Shown here piece by piece: positions 9,025-16,391 of a stretch of DNA of 17,288 nucleotides. This DNA comes from JADGRA01 sp035622755 (lineage in GTDB: Bacteria; Myxococcota; Myxococcia; Myxococcales; Myxococcaceae). Under the pieces are notes generated by a model that worked only from the letters and a program-made list of their open reading frames with translations, was not told the DNA's origin and did not search any database. Made by a program: the position numbers and the translations under genes. Location: assembly GCA_035622755.1 (NCBI GenBank), contig DASPUU010000049.1, forward strand, positions 1 to 17,288. Reading direction: 5' to 3'. Each line of letters begins with the position of its first letter. The stretch's first letter is position 1.

Positions 9025-9041
9025 CGTGGGCGAAGCCCATG
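9025..9041 (+). promoter_or_regulatory. Hairpin that pairs the start codon of the CinA-like gene
   Basis: Bases 9025-9031 (CGTGGGC) can pair with 9035-9041 (GCCCATG) around a GAA triloop. This gives 7 pairs, one of them G-U. The right arm contains the whole ATG start codon. An mRNA starting near 9030 from the local TAGGCT box would lack most of the left arm, whereas read-through mRNA from tmk would carry the whole hairpin. Confidence 0.45.
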
Positions 9042-9773
9042 GAACCGACCGGCGCGGCGGCGGTGGTGATCGGCAACGAGGTGCTCAGCGCCCAGGTGCC
9101 CGACGAGAACGGCGCGCATCTCATCCGGCGAATGCGCGAGCGGGGGATTGCCCTGCGCTCGCTGGCGGTGGTGCCGGACGAGGTGGACGCCATCGTCGAT
9201 GCCGTGGTCCGGGCACGCGCCCGGGCACGCTGGGTCATCACCAGCGGCGGCATCGGTCCGACCCACGACGACGTCACCGTCCGCGCCGTGGCGCTGGCGC
9301 TGGGGCGGCGGGTGGTGCGGATTCCGGAGATGGTTCTGCTCCTCCGCGCGCACGCGCCCGGACCGGCCACCCCGGAGGCGCTCCGGCTCGCCGAGGCGCC
9401 AGAGGGGACCCGGCTCATCGCGCAGGAGGGCTCCTGGTATCCCGTCCTCGCCTGCGAGGACGTGTACCTCTTGCCGGGGATCCCGCCTCTCTTCCGCCGC
9501 CAGCTGGAAACCGTGCTCGGGATGCTCCCCACCGAGCCGCTGTTCACGCGCGCCCTCTACCTCGCTCAGGGCGAGGCGGAGATCGCCGCGGCGCTGGACC
9601 GGGTGGCCCTCCAGACCCCGGGCGTCGGCATCGGCAGCTACCCGCAGTACCGGCCGGAGGTCGATCACCGCGTCCGTGTCACCGTCGAAGGACGCGAGCG
9701 GGGCGCGGTCGACGCGGCGGTGGCCCGCCTCGAGCGCGAGCTTCCGCCCGGCGCGGTGCTGCGCATCGAGTAG
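9039..9773 (+). CDS. CinA N-terminal/MoaB-like (COG1058-type) domain protein without the deamidase domain
   Basis: The 244-residue product has the nucleotide/molybdopterin-binding fold shared by MoaB, MogA and the N-terminal half of CinA. Residues about 8-100 carry the family pattern IGNEVLSAQVPDENG near the start and SGGIGPTHDDVT at about 69-80. The C-terminal 80 residues resemble the CinA linker region (YLAQGEAEIAAALD, GIGSYPQYRPEVDHRVRVTVEG). The nicotinamide-nucleotide amidohydrolase (PncC) half of full CinA (about 410 residues) is absent. Some proteins of this group have ADP-ribose or related pyrophosphatase activity; the exact substrate here cannot be read from sequence. The ATG at 9039 is preferred because it leaves a short lead before the first strand. 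The gene follows tmk by 17 nt and converges on the large TPR gene across 12 bp containing CCCCGGGG. Confidence 0.85.
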   Translation: MEPTGAAAVVIGNEVLSAQVPDENGAHLIRRMRERGIALRSLAVVPDEVDAIVDAVVRARARARWVITSGGIGPTHDDVTVRAVALALGRRVVRIPEMVLLLRAHAPGPATPEALRLAEAPEGTRLIAQEGSWYPVLACEDVYLLPGIPPLFRRQLETVLGMLPTEPLFTRALYLAQGEAEIAAALDRVALQTPGVGIGSYPQYRPEVDHRVRVTVEGRERGAVDAAVARLERELPPGAVLRIE

Positions 9774-9785
9774 CCCCCGGGGAGA

Positions 9786-12700
9786 TCAGGGCGTCCTGTC
9801 CGGCAGGGCCAGGCCCACCTTCCGCCTGAGGGCGAAGAACTCCTCGGAGACGGCGAAGGTGAGCAGGGCGCGGAGGTCGGCCCGCTCCCGGACGGCGCGC
9901 AGCACCGGCTCGGCGGCGTCGGGCTGGGGGCTGGAGAAGCCCGGGTCCTCGCGCAGCACCAGCTCCAGCGCCTGGCCCGGGTCGGCGGCCATCAGCATCC
10001 CGGCCCGATTGGCGGCCGCGGAAAGCGCGTCGAGGGTGGCGGGGAGGTCGGCCACGGGTCCGGCAGCCACCCCCCGGGCGGCGGGCCCGAGCGCGCGCTG
10101 GCCACGCCGGCTGAGCCGCTTGCGCAGGGACTGCACCATCTCCACGGGCGGGTTGCCCAGGCCGGAGAAGCCGGGGACCACCGCCCGGACGGCGCCGCCG
10201 AGCAGGTTGGCGGCCTCCTCCGAGCCGAGGCGGGAGAAGAGGGCGGTCTTGTTCAGGAGCCCGAGGACGGCCCGGCCGATGATGAACTTCTGCTCGCGGA
10301 CGTTGAACTTGCGGACCACGTCCTGCCCCACGCAGAGGATCTGCGGGCGGCCCGGCTCGAGTACCACCAGGCCGCGGCGCGCCTGGTAGACGTCGAAGCC
10401 CGAGACGCCGAAGGTCTCCGCCACCAGCCGGATGGTCCGGTGGATGGGGTGGTCGGTGCGCAGCCGGTCCGAGCGCCGGTCGACGCCCAGGCTCTCGAAG
10501 GACGGCGTGAGCGTTTCCCCCAGCTCGTCCCCGATGGCGCGCAGCACCTCCACCAGCGGTCCGCTCGCCTCCGCCCCGTGGAGCAGGGCGAGCTCCTCGT
10601 CGCCGAGGCGATCCGTCCCGTCCTGGGGGAGGCGCCCCCGCCAGTCGATGTTCAGGTTCGTCGCCCGATCGGTCGCCGAGCGCAGGAAGACCAGCACCGA
10701 TGCGGCGCAGAAGGCCCGGTCCAGCCGCCGGTCCCTCTCCCAGATGCGGAACAGCGCGCGCAGGCTCTCCACGTTGCCGGGATCGATGCGGGCCACCGCC
10801 CGGTGCGCCTCCACCGCCTGTTCCATCGAGCCGGGGTCCTTTTCCAGGAGGGCGGCCAGGGCGGCGTGCACGTCGGCGGAGCTCGGCTGCAGCTCGGCGG
10901 CCAGGCGGTAGTTGAAGATGGCCCGGGTCTCGTCGCCCACCACCCGGTCGCAGAGCTCGCCCAGCTTGCGCCGGAGCCGGGCGGCGCGCTCCGGCGGGGC
11001 CGCCGCCGCCTGGCCCTCGAGGACACGCAGGAGCGCGGGGACGTCGCCCTCGCGCTCGTGGATCTCGGCCAGGCGGTCGAGGACGACGGCATCGTCGGCG
11101 CCGAGCTCGAGGGCGCGCCGGTAGAGATCGCCGGCCCGCACCAGGTCCCCGAAGCCCTCGTCCATGACCCGGGCCAGGGCCAGGGTGTGGCGGCCTCGCA
11201 CGCCCGGGTCGCCGTCCAGGTCGAGCAGACGCTTCAGCGAATCCGAGGCCCCGGTCCAGTTCTCGGAGTTGACGTAGAGCGCCACCAGATGCTCGAGCGC
11301 ATCCGCCAGGCGGGGGTTGCCGGCCAGGGCGGCCTGGAAGTGAGCGACGGCGCGGTTGAGGTCGCCGAGGCGTTCCTGGAAGAGAACGCCGAGCCTCAGG
11401 TGCAGCGCGGAGAGGACGTCCGGCTCGCCCCCCAGGCGGACCCGTGCCGTGAAGGCCTCGGCGGCGTCCGCCCAGCGCTCCTGCTCCAGGGCCAGCTCTC
11501 CCTTGGCGAGCAGGGCGCCGGCATGGGTGGGGTCCGCGTCGAGGACCCGCTCCAGGGCGGCCAGCGCCCGGGCCAGGTCCTGCACCGTTCGCCGCCAGAT
11601 CTCCGCCGCTCGGTGAAAGACGTTGGCCGCGGCCGCCCGGTCTCCGGCGGTGAGCCGCGCCTCGCCCTGGCGCTCGTGGAGGGCGGCCAGCTGGGCCGGA
11701 TCGCCGGAGTCGACCAGGAGCAGCTCCACCTCGGCCGAGGCCTCGGCGTTGAGGGGGTCCTTCTCCAGCGCGTGGCGGTAGCAGCGCAGCGCCCGCTCCC
11801 GATCGGCGAGCCGCTCGCGCGCCAGGCGCCCGGCGGCGCACCAGGCCTCCACCGACCCGCGCGGATCGTGCCAGGCCTCGGCCTCGGCCTCGCGGGCGGC
11901 CACCGCCGTCGCCCAGTCGGCGAGGCGCTCGGCGGCGCGCCGGATGCCCTGCAGGGCGGGCAGGAACCCGGGCCGCAGGACCAGGGCGGCGCGGTAGGCC
12001 TCCAGGGCCGAGCGATCCACCCCGGCCCCGGCCTCGGCCGCCTCGGCGATGCGCATCTGCAGCGAGAGGCGCTCCGCCTCGTCGGTGGCCACCTCAAGCC
12101 GCCGGGCATAGAAGCGGTGGAGCCGGCCGGCATCGGCCTCTTGCCGGAGGGCCTGCTCGAGGGCGAAGGAGACCCGTGCATCCCCCGGGTCGGCGTCGAA
12201 GGCGGCCTGGAGCTCCCGGGTCCGGTCGTGGAGGTCGACCTCCTCCCGGTCCAGCGCTGCCGTCAAGCGGAGCGCCGAGGCCAGGCCGGCGTCGGTCACC
12301 CGCTCGGCGAGCCGGGTCTTGAGCTCGGGCCGGCGGGCCCGGTCCGCCGCCCGGACACGCTCCAGCACCAGCAGAGCGTGGAGGTTGCGCGGCTCGATGG
12401 CCAGCGCTTCCTCGGCCATCTGAGCGGCGCGTGCCGGCTCGTCCAGGCGGTCGAGGTAGAGACGGGTGAGCTTGAGGTAGGCGGACACCCGGGCCTCGGG
12501 CGTCTGGGCCGTCTGGGCCGTCCGCTCCACCGCTGCGAGCAGGGCCCGCGTATCGCCCCGGGCCGAGGCCAGCCGCTCGAGCGCCCGCAGCGCACCGGTG
12601 TGGGCCGGCGACAGCCGGAGCACCTCCTCGTAGGTCTCGGTCGCCGCCTCCACGTCCTGGAGCGGATGCTCGCGCAGGGAGGCGGCCTCGAAGAGCACGT

Positions 12701-14792
12701 CGGCCCGGTCCCGCGGGTCGGTGCGGCACTCGGCTTCGCGGAGGAGGATGGCCACCAGCGACTTCCAGTCGCTCCGGGTGCGGTGGAGCCGCGCCAGCGA
12801 GGCGAGAGCCTGGAGGTCCCGCGGAGTCCGCTCCAACACCTGCCCGTAGGTGGCCAGCGCCCCCTCCACGTCGTTGAGGCGCCTCTCCTGAAGCTCGCCC
12901 ACCTTGAGGAGGAGCTGGGAGGCCCGCTCGGCCGGAGCCACCGCCGCCTCCGTGCGGTAGAGCGCGGCCAGGTCCGCCCAGCGGCCGCTCTGGGCGTAGA
13001 GCCGCCCGAGCGCGGTCAGCGCCGGGAGGTAGGCCGGCGAGACGCCGAGGAGCTTCTCGTAGGCCGCCACCGCGGCGGAGGGATCGCTGAGCTGCTCGTC
13101 GAGCACCTCGGCCGCCCGATGACGGAGGGCGACCACCTGCTTGACGTCGGAGACCAGCGCCGCCTCGCGCTCGAGCAGGTCGACCAGGTCGCGCCACCGC
13201 CCGAGCCGCTCCGCCAGCCGCTGGGCGTGGCGCAAGGAGGGGAGGTGGTCGGGGAGCAGGTCCAGCGCGCGGCGGAGGCAGTCGAGGGCGCGCTCCGGAT
13301 CGGCCAGGCGGCTCTCGTAGACGCTGGCCAGCGACCCGAGCCGGACCACCGCCTCCGCCGGGCCCTCCGCCTGGAGCACGTCCTGCTCCAGCATGGCGGC
13401 CAGGTCCGCCCACCGCCCGAGGCGCTCGAACAGGCGGCCCAGAGCCTGCTGAGCCGGGAGGTAGCCGGGGGCGAGGAGCAGCGCCTGCTGGTAGCGCGTC
13501 ACCGCCGCGTCGACGTCGTTGAGGCGGTTCTCGCACATCTCCCCGGCCCGGTAGTGGATGGTGGCCTTGGCCGCGGTGTCCGCGGTCACCGCCAGCTCGG
13601 AGTCGTAGACATCGAGCAGCCCGGCCCAGTTCCTCTGCCTGGCATAGAGGCGCCCCAGGCCGGCCAGCGCCGCCTGGTTCCCGGGGACCCGCCCGAGGAT
13701 GGTCCGGTAGCTCTGCACCGCCTGCTCGTCGCGGTGGAGCGTGTCCTCGAAGAGCGAGGCCAGGCGGAGGTGGAGGGCCACCGCCTGCGCCTCGTCGTGC
13801 ACCGTCTCCGCCCAGGCGGAGAGGACCTCCGCCAGCTCCTCGGCCCGGCCACGGGTGGCCAGCAGGGCGGCCAGTGCCGAGAGCACCAGGGGGTCGCGCG
13901 GCTGGAGCCGTCGGCCGGCCTGCAGCGCAGCCAGGCCATCCTCCGGACGCCCGAGCCGCTCGTAGACGCGCGCCAGCTCGAGGTAGGCAGCACCTCCCTG
14001 CGGGCCCAGATTCTCGGCCTCGGCGGCCAGGACCCGGAGCAGCTCGTCGTCCCGCTGCTCCCGGACGGCCACCCGGGAGAGGGCGGCGAGCAGCACCGGG
14101 TCGTTGCGGTCCCGGGAGAACGCCTCGCGGTAGGCCTCGGCCGCCCCGCGGTCGTCCCGCAGGCGGTCCTCGAGCAGGAGGCCGGCGGAGAGGAGCGCCT
14201 GGGCGGCGACCCGCGGATCGTCCACCGCCCGGGCGAGGAGCTGGAGCGTGTCCGCCAGGGCGCGTGCATCTCCCCGGGCCGCCCAGGTGCTGGCCAGCTG
14301 CGAGAGCAGTCCCACGTCCCCCGGCTGCGCCGTGATGACGTCGCGGAAGGCGGCCGCCGCCTCCTCGCGCCGGCCGAGCCGCTCGTCGAGCACCAGCGCC
14401 CGCTCGTAGAGGAGCGCGGCGCGGGCACGACCGGCGGGGGTGGCCTCCAGCTCGGCGTCGAGGAGCTGGAGGACCATCGGCCAGTTCCCGACCTCGGAGA
14501 AGATGCGGCGGGCGGCGCGGAGGTTCTCGGTGAAGCGCGGTGCGATCCGGTAGGCGGCCTGGAAGGCGGAGGCGGCGTTGCGCGGATTCCCCAGGGGCTG
14601 CTCCCAGAGCAGACCTACCTCGTGGAAGAGGAAGGCAGCCTCGGGCGTGTTCCCCAGGGCGCGCGCCTCGCGCTCCAGGGCGGCGATCCGGGCGCGCGCC
14701 TCCTCGACGCCGAGAGGCCCCGGGCGCGCCCCCTCCGCCGAGGCGGCGGGCTCGGGGAAGGCATGACCTCCGGGCTCTGGACGGTCGCTCAT
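9786..14792 (-). CDS. Very large tetratricopeptide-repeat protein (1668 residues) with a conserved-looking C-terminal domain
   Basis: The product is a soluble-looking TPR superhelix with no signal peptide or membrane segment. Residues about 50-1360 are helical repeats with a dominant period of 72 residues (a double TPR unit). Proline markers that close successive units lie at 85, 157, 298, 370, 442, 514, 586, 657, 729, 801, 869, 941, 1013, 1088, 1160 and 1303. A typical unit runs from LGRLYARQRNWAGLL to a Y-x-x-A-L helix and then a P-G-Y-L-P-A turn. Residues about 1400-1660 form a different domain (around HPIHRTIRLVAETFG, QDVVRKFNVREQKFIIGRAV, EEFFALRRKVG); I recall similar tails on myxobacterial TPR proteins of unknown role. 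It contains no HExxH or kinase motif. TPR arrays scaffold protein complexes, so a scaffolding role is inferred, with partners unknown. The ATG is 31 nt after the hutH stop, suggesting co-transcription. No Shine-Dalgarno is evident. Confidence 0.9.
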   Translation of the reverse strand: MSDRPEPGGHAFPEPAASAEGARPGPLGVEEARARIAALEREARALGNTPEAAFLFHEVGLLWEQPLGNPRNAASAFQAAYRIAPRFTENLRAARRIFSEVGNWPMVLQLLDAELEATPAGRARAALLYERALVLDERLGRREEAAAAFRDVITAQPGDVGLLSQLASTWAARGDARALADTLQLLARAVDDPRVAAQALLSAGLLLEDRLRDDRGAAEAYREAFSRDRNDPVLLAALSRVAVREQRDDELLRVLAAEAENLGPQGGAAYLELARVYERLGRPEDGLAALQAGRRLQPRDPLVLSALAALLATRGRAEELAEVLSAWAETVHDEAQAVALHLRLASLFEDTLHRDEQAVQSYRTILGRVPGNQAALAGLGRLYARQRNWAGLLDVYDSELAVTADTAAKATIHYRAGEMCENRLNDVDAAVTRYQQALLLAPGYLPAQQALGRLFERLGRWADLAAMLEQDVLQAEGPAEAVVRLGSLASVYESRLADPERALDCLRRALDLLPDHLPSLRHAQRLAERLGRWRDLVDLLEREAALVSDVKQVVALRHRAAEVLDEQLSDPSAAVAAYEKLLGVSPAYLPALTALGRLYAQSGRWADLAALYRTEAAVAPAERASQLLLKVGELQERRLNDVEGALATYGQVLERTPRDLQALASLARLHRTRSDWKSLVAILLREAECRTDPRDRADVLFEAASLREHPLQDVEAATETYEEVLRLSPAHTGALRALERLASARGDTRALLAAVERTAQTAQTPEARVSAYLKLTRLYLDRLDEPARAAQMAEEALAIEPRNLHALLVLERVRAADRARRPELKTRLAERVTDAGLASALRLTAALDREEVDLHDRTRELQAAFDADPGDARVSFALEQALRQEADAGRLHRFYARRLEVATDEAERLSLQMRIAEAAEAGAGVDRSALEAYRAALVLRPGFLPALQGIRRAAERLADWATAVAAREAEAEAWHDPRGSVEAWCAAGRLARERLADRERALRCYRHALEKDPLNAEASAEVELLLVDSGDPAQLAALHERQGEARLTAGDRAAAANVFHRAAEIWRRTVQDLARALAALERVLDADPTHAGALLAKGELALEQERWADAAEAFTARVRLGGEPDVLSALHLRLGVLFQERLGDLNRAVAHFQAALAGNPRLADALEHLVALYVNSENWTGASDSLKRLLDLDGDPGVRGRHTLALARVMDEGFGDLVRAGDLYRRALELGADDAVVLDRLAEIHEREGDVPALLRVLEGQAAAAPPERAARLRRKLGELCDRVVGDETRAIFNYRLAAELQPSSADVHAALAALLEKDPGSMEQAVEAHRAVARIDPGNVESLRALFRIWERDRRLDRAFCAASVLVFLRSATDRATNLNIDWRGRLPQDGTDRLGDEELALLHGAEASGPLVEVLRAIGDELGETLTPSFESLGVDRRSDRLRTDHPIHRTIRLVAETFGVSGFDVYQARRGLVVLEPGRPQILCVGQDVVRKFNVREQKFIIGRAVLGLLNKTALFSRLGSEEAANLLGGAVRAVVPGFSGLGNPPVEMVQSLRKRLSRRGQRALGPAARGVAAGPVADLPATLDALSAAANRAGMLMAADPGQALELVLREDPGFSSPQPDAAEPVLRAVRERADLRALLTFAVSEEFFALRRKVGLALPDRTP
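10773..14645 (-). repeat. Array of about 18 protein-level 72-residue (216-bp) repeats inside the TPR gene
   Basis: Successive unit boundaries, read from the conserved turn proline, are spaced 72 residues apart in most cases (exceptions 68-71 and 75). The central units (residues about 379-737) are the best preserved and line up with few or no gaps. They share L-x-R-L near the start, a W at about position 11 in most units, an RL-x-D before the second helix pair, and a P-x-x-x-x-A turn. The N-terminal units and the region 810-1030 are more diverged. I have not computed the identity between units. Confidence 0.8.
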
Positions 14793-14823
14793 GGCGCTCG
14801 GCGAAGGGCCGGCATCGTCGGCC

Positions 14824-16353
14824 TCAGGCGGTGGCGGCGCGCACCGCGTTCAGGAGCTCGCCGGAATCGATGAGCGAGGCCACCCGGGCAACGTCCCGGT
14901 GGACCTCGCGGTCCCGGTCCAGGGTGGCGACGTGCTCGCGCACCAGCCGATGTGCGGCGTGGACGCCGCGTCCGGGCCGCAGCGGAGCGCGGAGGTCGAG
15001 CGCCTGGGCCGCCACCAGGATCTCGATGGCCAGGCAGGTCCGGGTGAACTCCGCCACCTGCGACGCCTTGAGGGCGGCCGTCATCCCCATGCTCACGTGG
15101 TCCTCGCGCCCGGCCGAGGAGGGAATGGAGTCCACCGAGGCCGGATGACAGAGGATGCGCGACTCGGCCACCAGCGCGGCGGAGGTGACCTGGGCGATCA
15201 TGAATCCGGAGTTGAGACCGGAGTCCTTGGCCAGGAACGGCGGCAGCTCGCTGAGGGCAGGATTGACCAGCTGCTCGACGCGGCGCTCGCTCACGCTGGA
15301 GAGCTGGGTGAGCGCCAGCGCCAGCACGTCCAGGGCCAGGGAAACCGGCTGGCCGTGGAAGTTGCCGCCGCTGACGATGAGCTCCTCCTCGGCGAAGACC
15401 AGGGGATTGTCGGTGGCGCTGTTCACCTCCACGGCGAGGACGCGGCGGCAGAAGGCGAGCCCCTCGCGCGCTGCCCCGTGGACCTGGGGGATGCAGCGGA
15501 GCGAGTAGGGGTCCTGCACCTTGCTGCAGTCCTTGTGGCTCTCCACGATGTCGCTGGCGGCGAGCAGGCGGCGGAGGTGCGCCGCGCAGGCCTCCTGGCC
15601 GGGGTGGGGGCGGATGCGGTGGATCTCGGCCAGGAAGGGTCGGTGGCTTCCGAGCAGGCCCTCCAGCGTCATCGCCCCGGCCACGTCGGCCACTTCGGCG
15701 AGCCTCTCCGCCCGCAGCAGCGCCAGGCTTCCCACCGCGGTCATCGCCTGGGTCCCGTTCACCAGAGCCAGGCCTTCCTTGGCCTCCAGCACCACCGGCG
15801 CGAGGCCGGCCCGGGCGAGCGCCTCCCGCCCGGGCAGCCGCTCGCCTCGGAAGTAAGCCTCCCCCTCCCCGATGAGCACCAGGGCGAGGTGGGCGAGCGG
15901 GGCGAGATCGCCCGAGGCGCCCACGCTGCCCCGGGCCGGGATGACCGGCACCACGTCGCGGGCCAGCATCTCCAGCGCGAGCCGCAGCGTCACCGGCCGG
16001 ATGCCGGAGTGTCCCTTGGACAGGACGTTGCACCGCAGCAGGAGCAGGGCCCTTGCCTCGGGGAGCGGCAGCGGCTCTCCCACGCCGGCGGCGTGGGAGA
16101 GCAAGAGGTTGCGCTGGAGGGTGGCCAGGTCCTGGCGGTCGATGCGCACCTCGGAGAGCGTGCCGAAGCCGGTGTTGACCCCGTAGATGGGCGTCTCGCC
16201 CCGGGCCAGCCGGTCGACCACCGCCCGCGCGCGCTCGACGCGCGCCAGCGCCTCGGGCGCCAGCGCCACCGTCGCCTGGCGATGAGCGACGTCGGCAATG
16301 GCCTCCAGGGGGAGGGTGTCCCCGTCGAGGAGGATGTTTCGCGTCGTCGCCAT
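14824..16353 (-). CDS. hutH: Histidine ammonia-lyase
   Basis: HutH deaminates L-histidine to urocanate, the first step of histidine catabolism. The 509-residue product has the family's normal length and is intact. The self-forming MIO cofactor triad Ala-Ser-Gly is at 146-148 in GSVGASGDLAPLAHL. The N-terminal active-site tyrosine is Y57 in YGVNTGFG, and S86-H87 in LLLSHAAGVGEPL matches the histidine-selective pair. NSATDNPLVF (311-320) and GNFHGQPVSLALD (330-342) are typical. REDHVSMG (416-423) carries the glutamate characteristic of histidine lyases; phenylalanine and tyrosine lyases usually have glutamine there. So histidine is the likely substrate. No hutU, hutI or hutG is visible beside it. 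The downstream neighbour 31 nt away is the giant TPR gene. Upstream, 38 bp separate it from divergent lysC. An AGGAGG lies about 16 nt before the ATG, farther than usual. Confidence 0.95.
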   Translation of the reverse strand: MATTRNILLDGDTLPLEAIADVAHRQATVALAPEALARVERARAVVDRLARGETPIYGVNTGFGTLSEVRIDRQDLATLQRNLLLSHAAGVGEPLPLPEARALLLLRCNVLSKGHSGIRPVTLRLALEMLARDVVPVIPARGSVGASGDLAPLAHLALVLIGEGEAYFRGERLPGREALARAGLAPVVLEAKEGLALVNGTQAMTAVGSLALLRAERLAEVADVAGAMTLEGLLGSHRPFLAEIHRIRPHPGQEACAAHLRRLLAASDIVESHKDCSKVQDPYSLRCIPQVHGAAREGLAFCRRVLAVEVNSATDNPLVFAEEELIVSGGNFHGQPVSLALDVLALALTQLSSVSERRVEQLVNPALSELPPFLAKDSGLNSGFMIAQVTSAALVAESRILCHPASVDSIPSSAGREDHVSMGMTAALKASQVAEFTRTCLAIEILVAAQALDLRAPLRPGRGVHAAHRLVREHVATLDRDREVHRDVARVASLIDSGELLNAVRAATA

Positions 16354-16391
16354 TTTCTGTAAGAGCCTGCCCTCCTTACCCCAAACGGTCC
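16354..16391. promoter_or_regulatory. Shared 38-bp divergent control region of hutH and lysC, with an imperfect dyad
   Basis: Both genes must be started from, or through, this short stretch. It holds an imperfect inverted repeat: GTAAGAG (16359-16365) facing CTCCTTAC (16372-16379), complementary apart from one extra base. It is less GC-rich than its surroundings. I could not identify convincing -35/-10 pairs on either strand, so promoters may extend into the coding ends of the neighbouring gene. Confidence 0.4.

Noticed and set aside
10440..14873. Open frame of over 1400 codons on the plus strand, opposite the TPR gene
   Set aside because: It is a high-GC antisense shadow. Its translation is dominated by Gly, Arg, Gln and Val without domains, while the minus-strand frame shows clear TPR periodicity.
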